Positions 21,575-31,229 of a stretch of 64,000 bases of DNA are shown here, in pieces (within the stretch, counting starts at the first letter, position 1; every line of letters begins with the position of its first letter). Source of the stretch: Acorus gramineus (taxonomy: Eukaryota > Streptophyta > Magnoliopsida > Acorales > Acoraceae); the NCBI GenBank assembly GCA_030737835.1, contig CM060849.1:3410001-3474000 (forward strand). The letters run 5' to 3'. The notes below the pieces were generated by a model, which saw nothing but the letters and a program-made list of their open reading frames with translations, ran no database searches and was not told where the DNA came from. Position numbers and translations under genes: made by a program.

Positions 21575-23859
21575 TGGAGGTGGATGCGATCTTCTCGACC
21601 ATGCTTTGCACCGACCGCCAGCGAGTCTCCCTGGCCACTTTTATGCTGAAGGGTAGCGCAATCGACTGGTGGGCTACTAGATCAGTGGACATCCCCGAGG
21701 GTGTGGAGCAGCTTACGTGGGCGGGATTCAGGAGATATTTCTTGGAGGAGTACTTCCCATTCTCGACACGTCAGATAGTGATGCAGGAGTTTGAGCAGCT
21801 GACGCAGGGCTCTATGTCTGTCGCTGACTACTCCACGCGCTTCACGAGGCTATCCAGATTTGCTCCAGCTTTGGTGATGGACGAGGAGACGAGGTGCCGT
21901 CGATTTGAGCTCGGTCTCAGCAGCGCCATTCGGGTGCACGTTACCTCCCAGGCATTCACGAGGTACTCTAACTTGGTGTCTCGAGCGAAGACAGTCGAGC
22001 GAGACCTCGGGATCCTCGTGAGGGCTTCGACCCCTTCGGCAGATCAGAGGCCACCCAGGAGCCAGGACCAGGGACAGCGCAAGAAGAAGAGGCCCCGCTT
22101 TGATCGGTCAGCGGCTGCCTCTCCTCCAGCAGATGTGGTGCCAGTGCGAGGTCCAGCACCCATCGCAGCAGTGCCAGTCCAGGCGAGGCGACCAGAGACG
22201 CGGCGCTGTTATCACTGTCAGCGCGTCGGGCATATCTTGTATAATTGCCCCGACGCTGGCCGACCCCGAGTGATGCCTCCGCAGCAGCAGCAGTTGCAGC
22301 AGCAGCCTCAGCGCCAGCCGCAGCAGCAGCCTCAGCGTCAGCCGCAGCAGCAGCCTCAGCGTCAGCAGCAGCAGCCACAGGGGGGCCGTGCTGACCAGAG
22401 GAGGCAGCCAGCGCAGCAGGCGAGGCGTGCCCCTGCTCCTCAGCCTCAGTTTGTCCAGGGCCGAGTGGCAGCGCTTTCGGCAGAGGAGGCTCAGGCATCA
22501 GGCAGCGTGGTCAGAGGTATTGTTCAGATCTCCCAGCTTCCTGCATATGTATTGTTTGATTCCGGAGCCACACACTCATTCGTGTCTCCCGCTTTCGCGA
22601 GACGGACGGGCGTGGCATCCGCCCCTTTGGATGCTATCTTGGAGATATCATTGCCCGTGGGAGACCGTATTCTCCTCAGTTCTGTGTACCGAGGGTGTAC
22701 GGTAGAGGTTGCGGAGCATGAGTTTCCAGTGGAGTTGGTGGAGCTCGCGATGACGGACTTTGATGCCATCCTGGGAATGGATTGGCTTGCAGCTAGTCAT
22801 GCCAGCATCGACTGTTTTGCCAAGTCGGTGTCTTTCCACCTTCCGGGTCGGAGGTCCTTCCAGTTCGTGGGCGATCGTGACGTAGCCCCTTTGGGGTTCG
22901 TGTCGTCCATGCAGGCGTGGAGACTCCTTCAGGGAGGATGCGAGGGCTTTCTAGCGTACATTGCTCAGGAGGATGCACCGCTGCGGGCAGATATCAGTCA
23001 GACTCCGGTCGTGGCAGAGTATCCCGAGGTTTTCCCCGATGATCTTCCGGGATTACCGCCGGATCGCGCGATCGAGTTTGAGATCAATCTGATTCCGGGG
23101 ACCGAGCCGATTTTGAGAGCTCCGTACCGGATGGCCCCTGCAGAGCTGAGAGTGCTCAAGGAGCAGTTGGAGGAGTTGCTGGAGAAGGGCTTCGCACGTC
23201 CGAGTGTTTCTCCGTGGGGAGCCCCTGTCCTGTTCGTCCAGAAGAAGGACGGTTCGCTGCGGCTGTGTATTGATTACAGGCAGCTGAACAAGCGGACAGT
23301 GAAGAACAAGTACCCCTTGCCGCGGATAGATGATCTGTTTGACCAGCTCCAGGGAGCGCGTGTCTTTTCCAAGATCGATCTCCGTTCGGGGTACTACCAG
23401 CTGAAGATCCGGGAGTCAGACATTTCGAAGACGGCCTTTCGTACCCGGTATGGGCACTACGAGTTCAGAGTACTGCCATTCGGGTTGACGAATGCGCCGG
23501 TGGCCTTCATGGATCTGATGAACCGGGTGTTTCGGCCCTTCCTCGACTCCTTTGTGGTAGTATTCATCGATGACATATTGGTGTACTCGAGGAGTCTTGA
23601 GGAGCACGCTCACCATCTTCGCACTGTCTTGGAGACTTTGGCCAGACATCAGTTGTTCGCCAAGTTCAGCAAGTGCGAGTTCTGGTTGGAGCGTATGGCC
23701 TTTCTAGGCCATGTGATTTCCGGCGAGGGCATATCTGTGGACCCGGAGAAGACGCTCGCCGTGTCGAATTGGCGTCGACCGTCGAACCCCACAGAGATTC
23801 GGAGCTTCTTGGGCTTGGCGGTTATTACAGGAGGTTTGTCGAGGGTTTCTCGAAGATAG
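21571..23859 (+). pseudogene. gag-pol: Chromovirus gag-pol, copy 2: gag domain, zinc knuckle, protease, reverse transcriptase
   Basis: Open for 762 codons. The gag domain is at about 1-150. The zinc knuckle [14 protein letters not shown] has Cys213, Cys216, His221 and Cys226. A Gln/Pro-rich linker follows at 237-268, one PQRQPQQQ unit longer than in copy 1. The protease is at Asp330 (DSGATHSF) and RT has Asp603 and FIDD at 665-668. Gag and Pol lie in one frame with no stop between them. The frame ends at 23859 because a G is missing at about 23819 (GGCGGTTATTACAGG; copy 1 has GGCGGGTTATTACAGG). RT and protease look intact up to that point. Confidence 0.93.
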
Positions 23860-24623
23860 CCGTTCCTCTTACCCGCCTCACTTGGAAGGATGTCCGGTTC
23901 GAGTGGTCCCTGTCTTGCGAGGAGAGCTTCCAGGAGTTGAAGCGAAGGCTCACCTCAGCGCCAGTTCTTACCCTTCCGTCTGGGAGTGGTGGGTTCGCAG
24001 TTTACACAGATGCATCGTAGTTGGGTGTGGGTTGCGTCTTGATGCAGCACGGTAAGGTTGTGGCTTACGCGTCGCGTCAGTTGAAGCCCCATGAGCAGAA
24101 TTACCCCACCCACGACCTTGAGTTGGCAGCGATCATCTTTGCGCTGAAGATGTGGAGGCATTACCTCTATGGAGAGGAGTTCGAGCTCTTTACCAATCAT
24201 AAGAGCTTGACATATCTGCAGTCCCAGCCGGAGCTCAACATGCGTCAGAGACGTTGGGTTGAGTTCCTGACGGACTATGATTGTGACATCGCTTACCATC
24301 CGGGTAAGGCGAATGTCGTGGCAGACGCTCTCAGTAGGCAGCCCTTGGGCATGGCCGCCCACATGGCTGTCCGTCGTTGGAGGCTTCTGGAGGAGGCCGC
24401 TTGCTGGATTAGCTTTCGAGAGACTCCTGCGGGTGGCTTTTTGGCCAGGCTAGTGGTGCAGCCAGTCCTTCTCGACGATATCCGCACGGCTCAGGCTCAG
24501 GATCCGCATTTTATAGTCCTCTCTGAAGGCGTCGCCCGGGGCGAGCGTCCGGACTACCAGATTCGTGCGGACGGGATCCTGCGGTTCAGAGGCCGAGTTT
24601 CATTCCCGACGACGCAGAGCTGA
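23860..24623 (+). pseudogene. RNase H and start of integrase, copy 2
   Basis: After the frameshift, RNase H resumes at about 23862 ([14 protein letters not shown]). It meets a CAG-to-TAG stop at 24018 directly after TDAS and continues open from 24021 to 24623. The third catalytic acidic position reads FTNHK instead of FTDHK, which should inactivate RNase H even without the stop. The frame is lost again near 24598, where bases are missing relative to copy 1. Confidence 0.88.
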
Positions 24624-25896
24624 AGCGGAAGATTCTGGACGAGGCCCATCGATCGAGGTACACAGTGCATCCTGGTGGCACGAAGATGTACAGGGGCCTT
24701 CGTCGTGGCTACTGGTGGCGCGGGATGAAGACGGATATTGCCCGTTTCGTTGCCCGATGCCTAGTATGCCAGCAGGTGAAGTCGGAGCATCAGCGCCCTG
24801 CGGGGAAGCTGCAGTCCATTGAGATCCCTTAGTGGAAGTGTGAGTAGATCACCATGGACTTCGTCTTGGGTTTGCCGAGGTCACGTTCGGTCGTGATGCC
24901 ATCTGGGTGATCGTCGACCGGCTGACGAAGTCTGCTCATTTCCTCCCCATCCGACTCACCGATTCTCTGGACACCCTGGCGCAGTTGTTCGTCTCAAAGA
25001 TTGTTCATCTCCATGGCACTCCCGTCAGCATCATTTCTGATCGAGACGCGCGTTTTACTTCGAGGTTCTGGCGTAGCCTCCAGCACGCCCTTGGTACAAA
25101 CCTCCATTTCAGTACAGCGTTTCATCCGCAGACGGACGGCCAGTCGGAGAGGACGATCCAGACTCTTGAGGATATGCTGCGAGCCTATGTTCTCAATTTT
25201 GGGGGCAGTTGGGAGAGGCACCTTCCGTTGGTGGAGTTTGCCTACAACAACAGCTACCACTCGAGTATCCGGATGGCTCCTTATGAGGCGCTCTATGGCC
25301 GCAGCTGCAGGTCCCCCTTGTGTTGGGACGAGGTCGGAGAGCGCCAGTTGGAGGGACCAGAGATCGTTCACCAGACCTCAGAGATGGTGAAGACGATTCG
25401 CGAGCGTATCCGAGTCGCTCAGAGTCGTCAGAAGTGGTACGCCGACTGTCGTCGCCGTGAGCTCGCCTTCGAGGTTGGTGACCATGTCTTCTTGAAGGTG
25501 TCCCCGATGAAGGGCATCTTCCGTTTTGGTGTGCGGGGCAAGCTGAGTCCGCGTTTCATTGGGCCGTTCCTCATCCTCGAGTGAGTTGGGGAGGTGGCCT
25601 ATCGCATAGCTCTGCCCCCACAGTTGGCTCAGGCCCATGACGTCTTCCATGTCTCGCAGCTGAGGCGCTATGTCCACGATCCTGCTCACGTCATCCCGTT
25701 CGAGCCGCTCGTCTTCGAGCCGGACTTGTCTTTCGTTGAGCAGCCGATTGAGATCCTGGACCGCCGCGAGAAGAGGCTCCGCACCAAGACCGTCCAGCTG
25801 GTCAAGGTGCGATGGCAGCACCGTTCCGGTGCCGAGGCCACTTGGGAGTTTGAGGACGCCATGCATGACGCGTATCCGCATCTTTTCCCTTCTTAA
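24624..25896 (+). pseudogene. int: Integrase and chromodomain, copy 2, broken
   Basis: Zinc-binding residues ([19 protein letters not shown]) and the DDE core (SDRDARFTS, QSERTIQTLED) are recognisable. CAG-to-TAG stops occur at 24830 and 24845, a base is missing near 24890, and a CGA-to-TGA stop at 25582 precedes the terminal segment 25594-25896 holding the chromodomain (VEQPIEILDRREKRL). The longest open piece is 24907-25584. Confidence 0.9.
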
Positions 25897-25931
25897 ATGT
25901 TCTTGTATTTATTTTGAGGACAAAATTTCCT

Positions 25932-25944
25932 AAGGGGGGGAGAA
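25932..25944 (+). promoter_or_regulatory. Polypurine tract, copy 2
   Basis: AAGGGGGGGAGAA immediately before an LTR start, identical to the tract at 15857. Confidence 0.9.
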
Positions 25945-26003
25945 TGTTATATATGTGTCACTTTTTGCCTTCTGGTAACCATTGGAGCATTCTGGCAGTT
26001 TTT
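25945..26003 (+). mobile_element. 59-bp remnant of an A-type LTR start
   Basis: TGTTATATATG through CTGGCAGTTTTTG differs from the A-type LTR at 15870 at one place but from the C-type LTR at 17981 at three. It ends abruptly and joins C-type LTR sequence at GGATCCGG. TTG is shared at the junction, suggesting microhomology-mediated deletion. Confidence 0.8.
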
Positions 26004-26883
26004 GGATCCGGTAGAGACTGCCTCAGCGTTAGAAAGGATGTCCCGTGCAGGGGCTCCCATCAGTAGGCACCTCCTGATTTGGGACGGACTGTGCTGAATG
26101 TGGGGGTGGCCAAACGGCCTACGGAGTGGGGAGAGACTATCGGTGGACCAAGGGTGACCAACAGCCTAGTCAGTCCCAATATCCCATGTCACCATATTGA
26201 GGGGTGAGGGTGAGGGTGTGGTGGGCCGGCGATGTGGCGACCCACTGGATTGTGTAAGGATGATTATCAGCCTATTAAGTCCCTACATCCTTTGTCACCT
26301 ATTGAGGGGTGAGGGTGAGGGTGAGGGTGTGGTGGTTCGGCGATGTAACGAACCCCCGGATTTGTGTTGTTTATGCCATTTTGAGGCTAGTGACTTGATT
26401 AAATGTGGTTAATATAAACTGTGATGCATGGGTTGTGCTATTCACTGAGCGTGTGGCTCACCCCTCGCATGATATTTTTCTCCAGTGATTACCGAGGCGG
26501 ACTTGAAGGAGGAGCTTCCCGAGCGACTGCACAAGTAGCGGAGTAGCGCCACGTCCCTCGAGTTTTTGAGGCCATCACATCCTTTTTTATTTTATGTATA
26601 TATTTCCGTGCTTGGGCACCTAGTTTGGATTGTATTTGGATATATGTGTGTATATTGGCTCTCACAGGACATATGATTATGTATCAAGTCTGTAATGTGT
26701 TGTTGATTTACAGATTCAGTCTTTTTAGCTTCCGCTATCTGTGTATACATCATGTCAGCCTCTTTGTGGTCTGTGTTGTCTTTTTAGCTGTTGTTTATGG
26801 TATGTTATTGATCTCCTGTATTGACTACTGATATCATGTATACGCTTGCCGCGCCCCGGGGACGGCCGCCCTGGGGCGTGACA
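26004..26883 (+). mobile_element. Right third of a C-type LTR
   Basis: This runs from GGATCCGGTAGAGACTGCC to GGGGCGTGACA and is nearly identical to the right part of the LTR ending at 20974, including ATCCTTTGTCACC and the TGATTAAATG region. It lacks the left two thirds. A primer-binding site and a third gag follow. Confidence 0.88.
26486..26538 (+). other. Second LTR exon (C-type remnant)
   Basis: This follows TTTTTCTCCAG and reads VITEADLKEELPERLHK then TAG. Compared with the copy at 20586 it has Pro instead of Leu and Lys instead of Gln. The micro-exon partner was deleted. Confidence 0.42.
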
Positions 26884-26888
26884 AAAGT

Positions 26889-26900
26889 TGGTATCAGAGC
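26889..26900 (+). promoter_or_regulatory. Primer-binding site of internal copy 3
   Basis: TGGTATCAGAGC five bases after the LTR end, as at 20980. Confidence 0.9.
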
Positions 26901-27003
26901 CTGGTCCTGTCAAAGCCAATTGTCTTCTTTTTCGTAGAGATGAGTCCTAGGATTTCCATATGAGTATTTTGATCCTAGTGTCTGGTTTTCTTAGGTTGCT
27001 GAT

Positions 27004-27542
27004 ATGCCTACTCCCAGAGGACGGCACGGACGTGGTCCCTCTCGACCTTTGGAGGTTTCCGGACCTACCAGAGGCGAGGATGCTATTGGTGAGTCCTCAG
27101 CCGTGAGGCCAGGAACAGCGCAGGAGCCTCCTGCCTGGGAGCGCGCGTTTCCGCAGATAGCTGATTTGGTGGAGACGCAGACCAGGGCATTGGAGGCCCA
27201 GACCACTGTGTTGGCAGATCAGGCACGGGAGATTCAGGAGCTGCGTGCGGCCCTCGAGGCAGTTCCGCAGGTCCCTTTGGTGGCAGATCCACCTGTGGTA
27301 CCCGACGTACCCCCAGTCCCCGTGGTGGTTCCGGCGGTCTGAGTTCAGGATCCCCAGGAGAGGGAGGTGGGGCTAGAGGCTGCAACGCGGGTGCAGTAGA
27401 GTGGCCTCGCAGCCTTTCTGAAGCTCCACCCTCCCGAGTTTCAGGGTCAGACGGCGGATCCCCTTGCCCCAGAGCGATGGTTGATGGAGGTGGATGCGAT
27501 CTTCTTGACCATGCTTTGCACCGATCGCCAGCGAGTCTCCCT
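27004..27542 (+). pseudogene. gag: Chromovirus gag, copy 3, truncated
   Basis: It opens MPTPRGRHGRGPSRP and runs to an AGA-to-TGA stop at 27340. A CAG-to-TAG stop is at 27397. Sequence of the gag domain continues to RQRVSLA at 27542, then is cut by an inverted 41-bp gag fragment. Copy 3 keeps the C run (CTTGCCCCAGAG) that copy 2 lost. Confidence 0.9.
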
Positions 27543-27583
27543 GGCTCCTAGGTGGCCTCTGATCTGTCGAAGGGGTCGAAGCC
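27543..27583 (-). repeat. 41-bp inverted gag fragment at a rearrangement junction
   Basis: These 41 bases are the reverse complement of gag sequence equivalent to about 22024-22064 (TTCGACCCCTTCGGCAGATC region), with two mismatches. They bridge the gag sequence on the left and LTR sequence on the right. GGCT on the left and GCC on the right can belong to either side, the microhomology expected of template switching. Confidence 0.85.
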
Positions 27584-27893
27584 ATCAGCATCCTTTTGAT
27601 TGTATGTATATATATTTTCGTGCTTGGGCACTCAGTTTGGATTGTATTTGGATGTATGTGTGTATATTGGCTCTCACAGGACATTTGATTATGTATCGAG
27701 TCTGTAGTATGTTTTTGGATTACAGACTCAATCTTTTAGCTTCCGCTATCTGTGTATATATCATGTCAGCCTTGCTTTCATCTGTGTTGTCATTTTAGTT
27801 GTTGTTTAGAGTATTTTATTGATCTCCTGTATAGACTGCTGATATCATGTATACACTTGCCGCGTCCCAGGGACGGCCGCCTTGGGGGTGACA
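27584..27893 (+). mobile_element. Tail of the outer A-type 3' LTR
   Basis: This runs from ATCAGCATCCTTTTGATTG to GGGGGTGACA. It matches the tail of the outer 5' LTR (10623-10930) far better than the C-type tails, for example in GACATTTGATTATG and GCTTTCATCTGTG. It ends the complex; GAGAG after it pairs with GAGAA before 4555. Confidence 0.87.
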
Positions 27894-28275
27894 GAGAGAG
27901 GGAGAGAGTGCACACACACATTTGGGGGGGGGGGTGTTATTAGACAAAAAGGGGTTAGGTGGGGGTTGACAAGTCAACCAACCACACAACAAAACAAAAG
28001 AGACCCCCTTGACTTGGTCAAGCCAACCCACTTAGGCGTGTGTAATTCCAATCCCACCTCCAAATCCAGTAAAAATGAAATCCGGATGCAATTTGGAACT
28101 GCATATTGTTTAAAAACAATATCAGAATTCGATGAAATTTTTACGGGTAGTACGTAACAGTACCAGGAGCCATAATATGCAGTTAGATTTTCAATCAGAG
28201 TATTCCAACTCCCGCAGGTAGCTAAAAATTAAAATTTTAGCGACTCCGATCGAAAAAAATGACACTGACACAACA
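27894..28275 (-). mobile_element. Solo LTR (second subfamily), left (5') portion
   Basis: The remainder of the LTR that begins at 1052. On the minus strand it starts TGTTGTGTCAGTGTCA at 28275 and continues with the CGATCGGAGTCGCTAAAATT block typical of these U3 regions. The outer flank GCTGA matches 1047-1051. Confidence 0.87.
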
Positions 28276-28631
28276 GCTGAAACGTGGGAGGGAATGTAAA
28301 CCGGCTACTTGAACCTAGCCGTCTAGGTCCGACGGCTGGTTTGGACTAGCCGTCTGGTACCTGGTTCTTGGTTTTATGAATTTAGGCAGAATCTAGGTAG
28401 GGAAGTGTTTTGGCTTGACTAGGGTGGTGGGGAAATGATCAAGTGGGTGTGGTAGTGGAATTGAAGGATGCTTGATGTTGGTGGATTCTTCTTCTAGATT
28501 TGGGTAGCACCTAGGTAAGAATTTGGATTTGTTTGGCCAGGGCTAAGAGAGGTTTAAGACAGTGGTTAGAAGGGGGGTTTATGGTGAGTGGAATTTGGTG
28601 GGGAATGACTTTCCTTCTCTCTCAACTAAGG

Positions 28632-28665
<34 letters not shown>

Positions 28666-29073
28666 AACACACACTTTTCAAATGAAATTGTCCACTCTTC
28701 TTTCTCACACCCCTCCTTTTATAGTAGAAAGAGATGCATATGAGTATCCCTTGGACAATAGAATGGGTTAGATAAGAGGGTGAGGCTAAGTAAACATCAT
28801 TGCAAAAAGACGCACTCAATGGTCCATTGAGTAATAGCATGGGTTGGACAAGAGGGTGAGACTAAGTAACTTCACATCTAAGTAAAGTTACTTTATGCTT
28901 TATGGATGTGTCCATGTGAGAACCGGCTACCCTAATTCAGCCACCGGGCAGGGACCGACTAGTTTCTACCAGCCGTTCTTCATCATTTGTCCCTTTATGT
29001 CTCATCTCACGCTGGCAGTGGAATTGGACGCTTACTGAGTTTGAACCGTCTGAGAGGGGCGACTAACAGGAAC
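28276..29073. other. Unassigned spacer
   Basis: Begins with the GCTGA target duplication. It contains several CTAGCCGTC words, a (CT)n microsatellite, and a roughly 42-bp imperfect direct repeat at about 28757-28798 and 28833-28873 (ATGGGTTAGATAAGAGGGTG type). I recognise no gene; together with 269-1051 and 35434-36090 it may be older degraded transposon sequence. Confidence 0.5.
28632..28665. repeat. (CT)n microsatellite
   Basis: Almost uninterrupted CT dinucleotides, with one CCC interruption near the left end. Confidence 0.9.
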
Positions 29074-31229
29074 TGTTATGTCTATGTCATTTGGAGCCTT
29101 ATTTTTTTATCGGAGTCGCTAAAACTTTAGCTTTTAGCCACCTGCAGGAGTTGGAGCGCTCTGATTGAAAATTTGGCTACATAATTTTTTTCCCTAGAAA
29201 TTATGTATTTTCAATTTGGTATTTGGATTTAATTTTGTTAAAATTCAAGATGAAGAGGTTTAAATATGATTTTATTATGAGATTCTCAGTTTTGAGTTAG
29301 ATTTCGTACAAAAGTGGAATTAGATCAACTGGATTCATGTAGTAAAAGTTATGGGTATTTTTCCAAGTATACCTCGGGGATGAAAAATTCTGGCAGCAGC
29401 CCTGTTCAATGTTTAGCTCACATTTCGGAATAGCTGGAGGGATTATTTGATCTTGGAATAAACATGAAAGTTGTAGATAATCTTCTTGGATTTCCAGTGG
29501 ACTTTGAATTGTGCAATTCGGAGCTATATTGAGGAAGTTATGACTGTTCTAGTGAAGCATGTACAGAATTTCTAGTCAAGGACGAATTGGTCATTTGTAT
29601 CCCTCTTTTGGCTATTTATTGGCCCAAAAAAAAATATCTCTCTCTCTCTCTCCCACACCCCACGTCTACCTCTCTTTGCCTCTCTTTCGCACATTCCCCC
29701 CCCCCCCCCCCCCCCCATGTGTTTGATGAAATGCATAAGAGAAAAGATGGAGCAAGAAGAAGAGGTGCAAGTGCAAAACTAGGTGAGTATGTGTGCTTGT
29801 ATTGTATCCATGTATGAATGATTGTGTTGCATGCGCCCCTCTAGTATGGGCATGTATTGCTGTAATGTGTATTGATGTATAGAATATGGCATGCCTTAGG
29901 TAGTATTGTAATACTACTCCCACCATATTAATTGGAACATTCAGTATGATTAAGTCTGGGTTAATAACGGGCACCTGCCTAATATTCCCTTGCGATAAGA
30001 CTCGAGGGTGTGGTGTAGTTGTTGCGCCCATGTTAATGGGGCAAAGCTATGACCAGCTTCATGAGATGATGATCTCTCTCGCCCTCTCCCTCTGAACGAA
30101 CTGAGTAAGTAGATGCGATTTCCTACTCGACTCAGGTTCGTTTGGAATATTGGCATGCACCTGTTAGTGCGCGAGATCGCGCTTGACCCTTTCTTTTAAG
30201 TTGGTGATATCCAACACATGTTTAAGTTAGGCCTTGTGTGCTTATGTGATTAATGACCATGTATGCATGTTGTATGATTTATTTATGATGTAAATCTATG
30301 ATTAGGGAGTATCCCTATGATTAATTGATATGTGATCGTGCATATGGTTCATGCACATAACTAAGATTAAATTCTCCTATAAAATATATGCGCATGTTAA
30401 AACTAATTAGGCCTATCTAGAATAGGCGTGGGTATGACCCGCTGTCGGGTTGTACCTTATTAGTTAGAGCGCTAGCGATGTAATCGCCCCGTGCATCCGA
30501 GCAATGCACTCGTTTGGAATTCAGGAGAATTCATTATCTTATCGGATTGTTAAGCCGGTAGTTGGGGCGTGACACCCCCCCTGTGTCCGAGCGACGCAAC
30601 GGTGTGGGAGTACAGTAGTATTCGATATCTCGATATGTGATTATCGAGAGTGGTTGTTTTTCCATTGGGTTCGCTTTGCGAACATGGAATGTTTACTCCC
30701 AATGTCGTCCGTGTTGAAGAGGCCCGGGTTGTAGCTGTCCTGACAGAGGGCTCCCATCCGTAGGTACCACTGATGCGTTCGGGAGCGTACTGATCGTGGG
30801 AGTATACCAGGTAGAGGCTACCCGGGAGAGGGCTAACGAATGATATTGCGAGCGTGGAATCGTTCTCCCCTTCGTTGGATCCGATGTAGGAACTCCCCGG
30901 CGTTGGAAAAGCTGTCCTGACAGAGGGCTCCCATCCGTAGGTACCACCGATGCGTTCGGAAGCGTACTGATCGTGGGAGTATACCAGGTAGAGGCTACGT
31001 GGGGAAAGGGCTACCGGTGGACCAAGGGTGTAGAGCAGTCTAAGTCTCTTCCAAAAGTCCCAAGAGTTTCCCTCCGGGAGTGAGGGTGAGGATGAGATGA
31101 AGACACGTCGCCTCGTGACCCATTCGTTGTTCGTCCGTTCCCATAGTTGTTGGGTCCGGTCTCGTATCGATGTTTAAAGACATCGTTGGGCAGTTATCTC
31201 GATCAAGATGATCAAGTAGTGTTGCGTAG
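29074..31229 (+). mobile_element. Solo LTR (second subfamily), left portion
   Basis: Starts TGTTATGTCTATGTCATTT at 29074. The region 29080-29620 is the inverted counterpart of about 34240-34690, showing that the two LTRs are relatives in opposite orientation. It is cut at 31229 by a minus-strand LTR and resumes at 34694. Outer flanks GGAAC (29069-29073) and GGATC (35434-35438) match at four of five bases. Confidence 0.85.
29696..29716. repeat. Run of 21 cytosines
   Basis: An uninterrupted C tract inside the LTR. Shorter C runs occur at the equivalent position of the LTR at 38285 (about 38710-38725). Confidence 0.9.

Noticed and set aside
17981-26883. Simple insertion of one complete element into the 3' LTR of another
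   Set aside because: The sequence after the second internal region starts with A-type LTR and then returns to C-type LTR followed by a new primer-binding site and gag. A single nested insertion would instead show a full C-type LTR followed by the A-type remainder.
29587-29817. Small frame spanning the 21-cytosine tract
   Set aside because: It is low-complexity LTR sequence, and the C run would make any frame unstable.
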